Of a stretch of DNA of 64,000 nt, positions 35,292 to 44,332 are shown piece by piece; positions within the stretch are counted from its first letter, which is position 1; every line of letters starts with the position of its first letter. The stretch comes from Novipirellula galeiformis (GTDB lineage Bacteria > Planctomycetota > Planctomycetia > Pirellulales > Pirellulaceae): assembly GCF_007860095.1 (NCBI RefSeq), contig NZ_SJPT01000006.1:124001-188000 (forward strand). Reading direction: 5' to 3'. A program made the position numbers and the translations under genes. A model generated the notes under the pieces. That model saw nothing but the letters and a program-made list of their open reading frames with translations, was not told where the DNA came from and did no database searches.

Positions 35292-37100
35292 ATGGGTCCA
35301 ATGCTTGAAGACAATCTGGGGTCCCCCAACCGTCATGGGAATTTTCCCTGCGCCAACGTTTCACCTCATGCGATTGCGTCCAATACGGTTTCAGGCAATA
35401 CGGTTTCAGGCAATGCAAGTGTCTTGCCGGTCAACGAGCGAAATCGGACGTTAGCAAAGTCCGCTGAGTTTGACGCGGATTTACTCACTCCGTCGGGCTG
35501 CACCGATTACCACGGAATCCCTGCCTTTGGATTGCTTCGACATGCGGCCAATGTGGTTCCCAACCGCACCGCGGTGATCTACGGGACGATGACGTGGACC
35601 TACGAAGCGCTGAATCATGAAGCGGTGCGGGCGGCAGCGTTGCTCCAGCATCTGGGCGTCGAACCGGGGGATCGTGTCGGCGTGTTACTGCCCAACGTGC
35701 CCGAGTTCATCATTGCGGTCAACGGCATCTGGCGTGCCGGTGGGGTCGTCGTCGCACTCAGCCCGCTGATGGTGCCAGAGGAAGTCTCGAAGGTTGTCCG
35801 CAGCACCGAGTGCAAGGTCGTGATCACACTCGACATGCTGGCTCAGTTGCTAGGCGATTGCGAGTCCGAGTTGACGAAGACGTTATACGTTTCGATTCGA
35901 CCTCATTTGCCTGCGTTGAAGCAGTTGGGATATTTATGGGCGCGACATCAACGCACCGGACAATGGTCATTGCCGAGCAATGATCGGCACGCTTGGTTTT
36001 GGGAATCGCTAAACGGTTTGCGTCGTGAATGGCATCCGGTGGAGATTCATCCGGAGTCCGATCCGGCCTACATTCTGCCCACGGGCGGCACGACTGGGGT
36101 GCCCAAATCGGTGACACTAAGTCACCAGAACATGGTCGCCAATGCATGGCAGCAATTTGAGTGGACGCACCGCTCGTTTGGGACCGAGACGATGATCGCG
36201 GTGCTGCCGTTCTTTCATAGCTACGGAGTTTCGGCAATGGTGCTCGGCGGCGCCGCGATGGCGGCAACGTTGGTGTTGCACCATCACTTCAACGCTCGGC
36301 AAGTCATTCAATTGATCGAAACCCACCGGCCCACCGTGCTGCATGCCGTGCCTGCGATGTTGATCGCATTGAATGAACGACTGCGGGACTATCCCGCGGA
36401 TTTATCTTCGATTCGCTGGGTCATTTCCGGTGGAGCTCCGTTGGCGGCCGAAGTCGGCGAAACGTTCCGTCAACACAGTGGTGCCTTGGTGGTCGAAGGT
36501 TACGGGCTTTCCGAAGCCTCGCCGGTAACGCATGTCGGCGATCTGTTCGGAGATCCTCATTACGGCACGATCGGGTTGCCGTTACCAGAGACCGAATGTC
36601 GGATTGTTGCTGCGGAAGAAGGTCGCGAGGACTTGGGAGACGACCAAGTGGGAGAACTGATCGTGCGTGGACCTCAAGTGATGCTGGGTTATTGGGACGA
36701 TCCCACCGCGACCGCTCAAACGATTCGCAACGGGTGGTTGTACACGGGCGACTTGGCGACGCGGACTGCGGACGGTTTGTACCGCATCGTCGGTCGCAAG
36801 AAGGACTTGATCATCACCTCGGGATTCAACGTTTGTCCCTCGGAAGTCGAAGGGGTGCTTCGCCAAGTCGACGACGTCCGCGATGCCGCCGTCGTCGGCA
36901 TCGCCGATCCACGCCGCGGCGAAGCGGTCAAGGCGTTCGTGGTGATGGATGACAAAGCAGAGTGGAATGAGGATGCCTTGCGCGAGCATTGCCGGATCCA
37001 TTTGTCCAAGCACAAACAACCGCAGGTGTACGAACAGTGTGTCGGCGATTTACCGCGGAATTTCCTAGGCAAGGTGCTGCGGCGAAAATTGCGAGAGTGA
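35292..37100 (+). CDS. Long-chain fatty acid-CoA ligase (class I adenylate-forming enzyme)
   Basis: 602 residues. Activates a fatty acid with ATP to an acyl-adenylate and then acyl-CoA, feeding the beta-oxidation genes that follow. The P-loop-like AMP motif ILPTGGTTGVPKSVTLSH, GYGLSEASPVTH, and the hinge GWLYTGDLATRTADGLYRIVGRKKD-type region are intact, and the C-terminal catalytic Lys is in NFLGKVLRRKL. I start at ATG 35292 because GGGAG lies eight bases before it; in-frame ATGs at 35169 and 35226 would add an extension of no family character. The first 40 residues contain the NTVSG duplication. First gene of the cluster. Confidence 0.85.
   Translation: MGPMLEDNLGSPNRHGNFPCANVSPHAIASNTVSGNTVSGNASVLPVNERNRTLAKSAEFDADLLTPSGCTDYHGIPAFGLLRHAANVVPNRTAVIYGTMTWTYEALNHEAVRAAALLQHLGVEPGDRVGVLLPNVPEFIIAVNGIWRAGGVVVALSPLMVPEEVSKVVRSTECKVVITLDMLAQLLGDCESELTKTLYVSIRPHLPALKQLGYLWARHQRTGQWSLPSNDRHAWFWESLNGLRREWHPVEIHPESDPAYILPTGGTTGVPKSVTLSHQNMVANAWQQFEWTHRSFGTETMIAVLPFFHSYGVSAMVLGGAAMAATLVLHHHFNARQVIQLIETHRPTVLHAVPAMLIALNERLRDYPADLSSIRWVISGGAPLAAEVGETFRQHSGALVVEGYGLSEASPVTHVGDLFGDPHYGTIGLPLPETECRIVAAEEGREDLGDDQVGELIVRGPQVMLGYWDDPTATAQTIRNGWLYTGDLATRTADGLYRIVGRKKDLIITSGFNVCPSEVEGVLRQVDDVRDAAVVGIADPRRGEAVKAFVVMDDKAEWNEDALREHCRIHLSKHKQPQVYEQCVGDLPRNFLGKVLRRKLRE
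35381..35410 (+). repeat. 15-bp exact tandem duplication
   Basis: CAATACGGTTTCAGG twice in a row, encoding two Asn-Thr-Val-Ser-Gly units near the N-terminus of the CoA ligase. A partial third unit follows. Confidence 0.9.
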
Positions 37101-37212
37101 TCGCCAGCGAATCCTTACACCGGATAACGCAAAGCAGCTCGTGGGCGACCGCGAGCTGCCCCTGGGGCATTGGGAACTCAGAAGCGATGACCAACCTTTA
37201 GGAGACCAAATC

Positions 37213-38514
37213 ATGCAACCGATTGCTATTGTGGCGGGAGTGCGGACACCGTTTGCCAAAGCGTTTGGTGCGTTGGCAAATGTTTCCGCAGTCGAATTGG
37301 GACGGATCGCGGTGACCGAATCGCTTCGTCGCTGTGATCTGACGCCCTCTGCGGTCGACGAAGTGATCATCGGTAACATTGCCGGTCCGGCCGATTCGGC
37401 CAACATTGCTCGTGTGATCGCTTTGAAAAGCGGGATTCCGGTCGACCGCATCGCCCATACCGTGAATCGCAATTGTGCCTCAGGAATGGAAGCGGTCTTG
37501 CAAGGCGGCAGCATCATCGGCAGCGGGCGGGCTAGGACGGTGGTCGCGGGAGGCAGCGAGTCGATGTCACAGATTCCGCTACTCTACAGCGACTCAGCGG
37601 CGCGAGCATGGATGCGACTGGCTCGGGCCAAGACCTTGACTCAACGCATCACGGCGCTGGCTGCGTTTCGCCCGCAACATTTCAAACCCGTCGCCGGTGT
37701 CGAATTGGGGCTGACCGACCCCGTATCCGGCCTCAACATGGGGCAAACCGCCGAGGTGCTGGCGCACGATTTCGCGATCACCCGCGCGCAACAAGATGAG
37801 TTCGCTGTGGGCAGTCACCAGAAAGCGGAGGCGGCCCAGCAACAGTGCTTTTTATCGGGCGAGATCGTCGCGGTTTCGCTCCCCCGTCACGAGGGTTCCG
37901 GCGCGGTTGATTTCCGCAAGGACAACGGCATTCGTCCTGGCCAAACGATTGCCCAGTTGGCCAAGCTCAAACCGATCTTCCAACGCGACGGATCGGTAAC
38001 GGCCGGCAATAGTTGTCCCTTGACCGACGGTGCCGCGGCAGTGGTGTTATCGGCGGTGGACGATCTCGATCGTTTTGCCCAGCCGCCGCTGGGATACCTC
38101 ACCGCCGCAGCGATTGCCGGATGCGATCCGAGACGGATGGGGCTGGGGCCGGTTTATGCCATCGCCAAACTGCTCGCGCAAACCGGGTTGTCGCTGCGGG
38201 ATTTTGAGTTGATCGAAATCAACGAAGCGTTCGCGGCGCAAGTGATTGCTTGCGATCGTGCGATGCAGTCCAAATCGTTTGCCGAAAAGGAACTTTCACG
38301 CGGCACCGCGGTGGGCGAAATGGATCCCGCGATCACGAACATCCATGGCGGGGCAATCGCATTGGGACATCCCGTGGGAACGACCGGGACTCGTTTAATC
38401 CTGACGATGCTGCGGTCCTTACGCGCGGCGGGCAAACGCCGTGGATTGGCGACACTCTGCGTCGGAGGTGGCCAAGGGGTCGCCATTGCACTGGAAACCG
38501 AATTGGAGAGCTAA
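37213..38514 (+). CDS. fadI: Acetyl-CoA acyltransferase (thiolase)
   Basis: 433 residues. Thiolytic cleavage of 3-ketoacyl-CoA, the last step of beta-oxidation. The acyl-enzyme Cys lies in NRNCASGMEAVLQGG near residue 88, INEAFAAQV supplies the Asn loop, the catalytic His is in GGAIALGHPVGTTGTRL, and the second Cys is in LCVGGGQGVAIALE. Start ATG 37213 with GGAGA upstream. Separated from the fadJ-like gene by a single base, so the two are co-translated subunits of a trifunctional complex. Closest by length and partner to the FadI type; FadA is the alternative. Confidence 0.88.
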   Translation: MQPIAIVAGVRTPFAKAFGALANVSAVELGRIAVTESLRRCDLTPSAVDEVIIGNIAGPADSANIARVIALKSGIPVDRIAHTVNRNCASGMEAVLQGGSIIGSGRARTVVAGGSESMSQIPLLYSDSAARAWMRLARAKTLTQRITALAAFRPQHFKPVAGVELGLTDPVSGLNMGQTAEVLAHDFAITRAQQDEFAVGSHQKAEAAQQQCFLSGEIVAVSLPRHEGSGAVDFRKDNGIRPGQTIAQLAKLKPIFQRDGSVTAGNSCPLTDGAAAVVLSAVDDLDRFAQPPLGYLTAAAIAGCDPRRMGLGPVYAIAKLLAQTGLSLRDFELIEINEAFAAQVIACDRAMQSKSFAEKELSRGTAVGEMDPAITNIHGGAIALGHPVGTTGTRLILTMLRSLRAAGKRRGLATLCVGGGQGVAIALETELES

Positions 38515-38515
38515 G

Positions 38516-40729
38516 ATGAATACCAAACAAACAAAATCGTTTCACGTTTCGACCGATGGGCGAGGGGTGACGACCGTGTCGCTCGATGTGCCCCACCGAC
38601 CGCTGAATGTGTTTGACGATCAAGTGATGAGCGAACTTGATGCGATCGTTCATCACCTGGAACACCATGGCGATTGTCAAGCCGTGGTCTTTCGCAGCGG
38701 CAAAGAGAGCGGATTTTTGGCGGGCGCCGATGTCAAAGCGATCGCGGACATCGAGTCCCCCGCGCATGCGACCCAATTGATCGATTGTGGGCAACAATTG
38801 TTTGACCGCATTAATTGGTTAGCCATGCCGACGATCGCGGTGATCCACGGCCCCTGTTTGGGCGGCGGGCTGGAGTGGGCGCTCGCCTGTGATTACCGAA
38901 TCGCGAGGGACAATAGCAGCACAAAAATTGGGCTGCCTGAAATCAAACTCGGCTTGATTCCCGGCTGGGGCGGGACTCAGCGATTACCCCGCGTCGTGGG
39001 ATTGGCCAATGCGTTATCAATGATCCTGCAGGGCAAAAACTTGTCGGCGGCCGAAGCGGCAAAAATCGGCTTGATCGACCTAGCGATTGATCCCGATCGC
39101 TGGGAGGATGAAGTCGCGTGCTTTGTCACTCAGGTGCTCGAGGGTGAAGCGGTTAGCCAGAGTGGACGCGAGCGTTCGTGGGGGCAACGTTGGCTAGAGG
39201 CGACACCGTGGGGGCGATCGCTGATTTTTTCCGCAACCGAAAAGAAAATTGGTTCGAAAGCGGCACATTATCCCGCGCTGCGATCGGCGGTCAAAGCGGT
39301 CCGCAGCAGCTATGGATTACGGCCCGATGGATTCATGACAGAGCGAAATGAGTTCGTGAACTTGTTGGCAACCCCAACGTGTCGCAACCTGTTACAGCTG
39401 TTCTTTGCCCGTGAATCGGCACGCGATCGACGCACGTGGTCGTCGCAAATCGGCGCGTTGCATGAAGCTCCGATTCGCAAAGTCGGGATCATTGGAGCGG
39501 GAACGATGGGGGCGGGGATCGGGCAATTGGCGGCCTGCAACGGCTTCGACGTCGTGCTCAAGGAAATGGACGAAACGGCGGCCGAAGCGGGACGCAAACG
39601 GGTCGTTGCGTTGGTCGAGACGTTGGCGAAGCATCGCAAGATGAACGACAAAAGCCGTGCCTCGATTCTGGATCGCGTGCAGGTGACGACCCACGATGAC
39701 GCCCTCGCCGATGCGGACTTGGTGATCGAAGCGGTCGTCGAAATCGCGAAGGTGAAAGAGACCGTATTTGCCACGCTCGACAAGTGCTTGGGAAGCACAG
39801 CCATTCTGGCGTCGAACACCTCGTCGTTATCGATTGCTCGAATGGCCGAGGCAACCGCGAGACCGGAGCAAGTCGCCGGGCTGCACTTCTTCAATCCGGT
39901 TCACAAGATGGAATTAGTCGAAGTGGTCCGCGCGGCGGGGACCAGCGATGCCACGGTAGCCCGCTTGGTCGGGTTTGTCCGAGCGTTGGGGAAAACGCCT
40001 GTCGTCACCGCGGACGCGCCTGGTTTTTTGGTCAACCGAGTCTTGTTTCCGTATTTGGGCGAAGCGGTGGTGATGGTGGCCCAAGGGCATGACGTCAAGC
40101 GACTCGACAAGGCCATTCGCCGCTTTGGCATGCCAATGGGGCCGCTCGAATTGTTGGACCAAGTGGGCCTCGATATCGCCTTGCATGTGGCTCAATCCTT
40201 GGCCAGCGTGTTGGCGGGGGTCACGCCCGTGGTCGATCAATTGGGGTTGATGGTGAACCAAAACATGTTAGGCAAAAAATCCGGTAGCGGCTTCTATCGG
40301 TACAAGAAGGGACGTCGCGACGGAGTTGCAAATTTTCCCCGCCCCAGCAAAAAGGAGGGACGCCAAAACTGGCCCGTCGCAGATCAGGATCACTTTGTTA
40401 ACGATGGCTTGTCGCTCGAACAACGCCGCTTGATTTACCCGATGCTGGCCGAGTCGATTCGCTGTAAACAAGAAAAAATTGTCGACCAAGCCTGGGCGAT
40501 CGATTTAGCGATGGTGCTCGGCACCGGATTTGCGCCCCATCGCGGAGGCCCGTTGCACGTGGTCGATACGATCGGCGAGCACATTGTGCATGCGAATTTG
40601 ACGTACTTGCAATCGATCTACGGGGATCGATTTGCCAGCCCCGTGCTGCTCGAAGCGATGGCGGAGCAACACCTGTTGTTTTTCGAGGATTCCGAAGCGG
40701 AGAACAACGACCACGCCGTGACCCATTGA
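38516..40729 (+). CDS. fadJ: Fatty acid oxidation multifunctional protein (enoyl-CoA hydratase / 3-hydroxyacyl-CoA dehydrogenase)
   Basis: 737 residues with hydratase then dehydrogenase. The crotonase part (1-190) shows the oxyanion-hole loop FLAGADVKAI and both catalytic Glu-bearing segments, GLEWALACDYRIA and LPEIKLGLIPGWGGTQRLPR. The NAD-binding part begins at about 322 with KVGIIGAGTMGAGIGQLA and has HFFNPVHKMELVEVV with the catalytic His/Glu; two C-terminal dehydrogenase helical domains follow. Converts enoyl-CoA to 3-ketoacyl-CoA for the adjacent thiolase. GGAGAG precedes the ATG, which lies one base after the thiolase stop. Confidence 0.9.
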   Translation: MNTKQTKSFHVSTDGRGVTTVSLDVPHRPLNVFDDQVMSELDAIVHHLEHHGDCQAVVFRSGKESGFLAGADVKAIADIESPAHATQLIDCGQQLFDRINWLAMPTIAVIHGPCLGGGLEWALACDYRIARDNSSTKIGLPEIKLGLIPGWGGTQRLPRVVGLANALSMILQGKNLSAAEAAKIGLIDLAIDPDRWEDEVACFVTQVLEGEAVSQSGRERSWGQRWLEATPWGRSLIFSATEKKIGSKAAHYPALRSAVKAVRSSYGLRPDGFMTERNEFVNLLATPTCRNLLQLFFARESARDRRTWSSQIGALHEAPIRKVGIIGAGTMGAGIGQLAACNGFDVVLKEMDETAAEAGRKRVVALVETLAKHRKMNDKSRASILDRVQVTTHDDALADADLVIEAVVEIAKVKETVFATLDKCLGSTAILASNTSSLSIARMAEATARPEQVAGLHFFNPVHKMELVEVVRAAGTSDATVARLVGFVRALGKTPVVTADAPGFLVNRVLFPYLGEAVVMVAQGHDVKRLDKAIRRFGMPMGPLELLDQVGLDIALHVAQSLASVLAGVTPVVDQLGLMVNQNMLGKKSGSGFYRYKKGRRDGVANFPRPSKKEGRQNWPVADQDHFVNDGLSLEQRRLIYPMLAESIRCKQEKIVDQAWAIDLAMVLGTGFAPHRGGPLHVVDTIGEHIVHANLTYLQSIYGDRFASPVLLEAMAEQHLLFFEDSEAENNDHAVTH

Positions 40730-40867
40730 TCCAAGAACGCGTTCGCAAAGGACTTCATTATTTGCCAACGAGACCGCCACGTACGCCAAGCGATCCAGCG
40801 GGGCAGGGGTGGGTCAGGCAAAGGTACCGAGAACGTTCAAACGTCCTTTTCCTCGAGGAGCGATATC

Positions 40868-42913
40868 ATGAGCTTTGATCTTCATTCATCTCAGCCCAAA
40901 CAACCGAACCCGCCCCAGCAACCGGACCAGCCCGCGCCGCCGAAATCGGACGCCGCTTCACGGTCGGCAGACGAATCCTTCGCCGAGGTCGCGCTCCGTT
41001 TAGGGGGCGCCTCGGTCGACGAGTCGAAACGCACTGGATTGATTGATACCGCGGACGATCAAGTCGAGGATCTGTTTGCAGCTCCCTATAAAACCACGAA
41101 CAGCCCCGTGCACCGCGCGGTTTGGGATAAACAGGTGCCGACCGAATTGTTCCAGACCGCGCCGACGTCGCAATTGGCGTCGACATCTCACACAGCGTCG
41201 ATGTCGCAACGCGAATCGGTAGCGCGAGTCGTGGGGCAATCGCTCCGCATCGTGCGTAAACATCGCGATGGAGGGACGCTGCTCGACGCCCAAGGCAAAA
41301 TCACCGCCAAAGTTTTGGCAGAACTAGGATCGGTCGGCTATTGGGGACTATTGGTTTCGCCCGAGTATGGGGGAAGCGGAGCGACGATGCGTCAATTCAG
41401 CGAAATGGTGACGCAAATGGCGACGATCGATCCTACGGTCGCGGGCTTGGCATCCGTTCACGGATGTATCGGTGCCGTCGATCCGGTGCGTTCCTTTGGC
41501 ACGCCAGACCAGAAGAAGCGTTTTTTGCCAAAGTTAGCCGATGGGCGTCGCTTGTCTGCCTTTGCTTTAACCGAACCGGGGGCTGGCAGCGATTTGACGG
41601 CATTGCGGACCACCGCAGTGCTCGATCGGGATCACTACGTGGTCAACGGCGAGAAACTCTTTATCACCAATGCGATTCCGGGACGCACGATCGGATTGGT
41701 ATGCAAGATCGATGGAAAACCGAGCGTATTGATCGTTGATTTGCCGGAGCAAGAGTCCGAGCATTTTCAATTGAAACGCTATGGCATCTATGCGTTGCGG
41801 CGAGCGAACAACAACGGCTTGATCTTTCACGATTTCCGCGTGCCTGCCGAAAACTTGTTGGTTCCGGTGCAAGGCGACGGGCTGACGATTGCTTATCACG
41901 GTTTGAATTTGGGTCGCGTTTCATTGTGTGCCAATGCGGCCGGGGCGATGCGTTGGATGTTGGCGGAAATGTTGCCGTGGGCGTCGTACCGTGAAACCTA
42001 TGGGCAAACGATTGATCGCCGCGAGTTGGTGCGGCGGCGGATCGGGCGTTTGGCGGGATTGATTGTCGGGTGCGACGCGCTGACGGCGTGGTGCGCCGGA
42101 CTATTGGACCAAGGCTATCGAGGGGAGATGGAGTGCATCATTGCGAAAATCTTCGGCAGTGAAGCTCAAAAGGAAGCGGCGATCGAATTGTTCATGAAAA
42201 CGCATGGCGGACGATCGTTTTTGGAAGGCCATTTGTTCGGTGATCATGTGCACGAATTCCTGGCGCCGTGTATCTACGAAGGCGAAGGGGAAATGTTGGG
42301 CATGGCGTTTTTCAAGTCGCTGGTCAAACACCACGGCAAGGAATTCTTTGAGCCGATCGGGCGGACGCTTAGCGCGCTGGGCACGGCCAAACCCAACCCG
42401 CTCAACCCACGTCATGCGTGGGCACTCAAGGCGCCGCTGGCACGCTATGCGCGTTGGTGGGTCGGACAACAAGCGAGGCCCGCGCGGTGGACCGCTTCGC
42501 CAACCCCCGATTTACCCGTTGCCGATTTACCCGCAGCCGATCGCGATCTTGCTCGGCATACCCGTTTTGCTCAGCGGTATTTGTCGCAAAGTGGAATGCG
42601 AATCAGTACCACGATGCGGACTTATCAATTGAAATTGACCGACCGACAATGCCGCATGTCCGCATTGTCGTTGGATATCCAAAATGCGGTCGTCGTGTTG
42701 GTGACCAGCTTGTACGCGCAAGCGTCAAGTGACCCACTCACACGCGCCGCCGCGGACACGGTTTGTCGCCAATTGACACTGCAGGTGACGGGGGGAAAAG
42801 CGAGCGATGCCGATTTCCGTCAAGCGACACAATTGGGGGCTCAGATCGCAGCGCAGGGATGGCGGGAGTTGGAGGGAGTGACGGCGGGAAACATCATGAT
42901 GCCCTACAAGTAA
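40868..42913 (+). CDS. Acyl-CoA dehydrogenase with an N-terminal extension
   Basis: 681 residues. FAD-dependent oxidation of acyl-CoA to enoyl-CoA, the first beta-oxidation step. The core (about 120-520) contains AFALTEPGAGSDLTALRTTA, YVVNGEKLFITNA, and YEGEGEMLGMAFFKSLV with the presumed catalytic Glu. The C-terminal ~150 residues form the extra helical domain seen in very-long-chain type enzymes. The first ~115 residues are Pro/Gln/Ser-rich with degenerate 18-bp repeats (about 41163-41216) and belong to no domain. GAGGAG precedes the ATG. Electron acceptor (ETF) genes are not in the window. Confidence 0.88.
   Translation: MSFDLHSSQPKQPNPPQQPDQPAPPKSDAASRSADESFAEVALRLGGASVDESKRTGLIDTADDQVEDLFAAPYKTTNSPVHRAVWDKQVPTELFQTAPTSQLASTSHTASMSQRESVARVVGQSLRIVRKHRDGGTLLDAQGKITAKVLAELGSVGYWGLLVSPEYGGSGATMRQFSEMVTQMATIDPTVAGLASVHGCIGAVDPVRSFGTPDQKKRFLPKLADGRRLSAFALTEPGAGSDLTALRTTAVLDRDHYVVNGEKLFITNAIPGRTIGLVCKIDGKPSVLIVDLPEQESEHFQLKRYGIYALRRANNNGLIFHDFRVPAENLLVPVQGDGLTIAYHGLNLGRVSLCANAAGAMRWMLAEMLPWASYRETYGQTIDRRELVRRRIGRLAGLIVGCDALTAWCAGLLDQGYRGEMECIIAKIFGSEAQKEAAIELFMKTHGGRSFLEGHLFGDHVHEFLAPCIYEGEGEMLGMAFFKSLVKHHGKEFFEPIGRTLSALGTAKPNPLNPRHAWALKAPLARYARWWVGQQARPARWTASPTPDLPVADLPAADRDLARHTRFAQRYLSQSGMRISTTMRTYQLKLTDRQCRMSALSLDIQNAVVVLVTSLYAQASSDPLTRAAADTVCRQLTLQVTGGKASDADFRQATQLGAQIAAQGWRELEGVTAGNIMMPYK
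42509..42538 (+). repeat. 15-bp in-frame tandem duplication
   Basis: GATTTACCCGTTGCC then GATTTACCCGCAGCC, giving Asp-Leu-Pro-Val-Ala / Asp-Leu-Pro-Ala-Ala in the acyl-CoA dehydrogenase between core and C-terminal domain. Confidence 0.85.
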
Positions 42914-43018
42914 AACAACGGGCGATCAACGCCTGGGGATTTGCCATCTGGCGAAGTGGGACTAACAGCAAAAGGATCCAATCCAGTAGAGAAACCTGAG
43001 GTGCATTGGAGTTGCAAC

Positions 43019-43951
43019 ATGAATTTAATCAACCTCTTTAATTTTCGCTCACCTCTCGCCCAGGTTGTGACGACACGCCAACGGCGTGCAGTCCTCGCCC
43101 TGGGAGGGGGCGGGGCGCGTGGGCTCGCGCACTACGGTGCGATTCAAGCGGTCGGTGAGGCAGGAATTCAAACCGAGCGGTTTGTCGGGGTCAGTATCGG
43201 GGCGTTGGTCGGAGCCATGTGTGCTCTAGAACCAGAGATACGTCGCGTCCAGGCCCAGGCAGTCGAATTTCTGCTCTCGCCGACCTTTTCTCGTAATCAA
43301 CATCTCTTGTTTGGCACCACCGGTTCGCGATTGGATGAAGTCGAATCGGGTGTGATGGCGTGGTACAACCGCGTTCGCTATCTCTATTCGGCACATCGCC
43401 GAATCACGCGGGCAGCGACACGGCAATCCTTAATGCCCGAAGGGATTCTCTCGGAAGCGATCGAGGCGTTGGTGCCCGATATTGAGTTCTCCGATCTGCC
43501 CACGCCACTGAGCATCGTGGCGGCCGACTTGCGAAGCGGCAATCGAATCGTGTTGGAGAACGGACCGCTCCGAACGGCGATTCAAGCATCGATGGCGATA
43601 CCGGGAATCTTTCCGCCCGTCGACTGGCAGGGAATGCAATTGTGCGACATCGGTGTGATCGATTCGTTGCCCTCGGTGATGGCCAAATCGTATGCCACCG
43701 ATTTGACGATCGCGGTGGATGTGGGGCAATCGCATGCCCGGGTCGATGATTGCACGACCGCGCTGGATGTGATCATGCGGATGCAAGATATTGGCGAAAC
43801 GATGATGCGTCGCGATAAGGCCGAGTGCGCCGATGTGGTGATTCGACCAGATCTTCAAGGCGTCGACTGGTTCGACTTTCGCCATCCCGAACGCATCATC
43901 GAACTCGGTCGCCGAGCCGCCCGCCAACGGCTTTCGAGGCTTGCCGTCTGA
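43019..43951 (+). CDS. Patatin-like phospholipase
   Basis: 310 residues. Serine acyl hydrolase with a Ser-Asp dyad. The oxyanion loop LGGGGARGLAHYGAI (28-42) and nucleophile elbow GVSIGALVGA with Ser59 are intact. The Asp box reads LCDIGVIDSLP, so the usual D-G-A/G is D-I-G here; the Asp is kept. This may release fatty acids for the four upstream beta-oxidation genes, the last of which ends 105 bp before it. Start ATG 43019 preferred; the 26-residue longer frame adds nothing recognisable. Confidence 0.85.
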   Translation: MNLINLFNFRSPLAQVVTTRQRRAVLALGGGGARGLAHYGAIQAVGEAGIQTERFVGVSIGALVGAMCALEPEIRRVQAQAVEFLLSPTFSRNQHLLFGTTGSRLDEVESGVMAWYNRVRYLYSAHRRITRAATRQSLMPEGILSEAIEALVPDIEFSDLPTPLSIVAADLRSGNRIVLENGPLRTAIQASMAIPGIFPPVDWQGMQLCDIGVIDSLPSVMAKSYATDLTIAVDVGQSHARVDDCTTALDVIMRMQDIGETMMRRDKAECADVVIRPDLQGVDWFDFRHPERIIELGRRAARQRLSRLAV

Positions 43952-44332
43952 TCCAGCACAGTGCCTCCATCCCCGACTCATCGAGTGCCCTCGACATGCG
44001 GAACCACAAGATGGGCCAGTAGCGAACAGTCCACATGAGGGCCCGGCATGGGGAGTGGGGAGAGATGGGTGGAACACGAATCGATCGTCCAAGGCGGTTC
44101 ATTTGCAGGAGCTTGAATGTAAAAAGGGAAAGATTTACGACAATTTGCAAGGGGGCATTCCCCAACCGTACAGTCGATGCAGTACGCATGACGCTCACGC
44201 AAAGCCGTGATATTCGCGGGGAAATCGGGCGGCTGAGCGTTCCTTTGAGTTGTGTAAAATAGGGGCGATGCTTACAGTCAAGTGGGCGCCAGAGCACTTT
44301 CGGCGCAGACTCTTTGACATGTGAAGCTCTTT
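43952..44332. other. Intergenic region upstream of the DEAD-box helicase
   Basis: About 380 bp, expected to hold the helicase leader. A plausible -10 (TAAAAT) is at 44256-44261. Long leaders are usual for deaD-type genes; no defined element is seen. Confidence 0.35.
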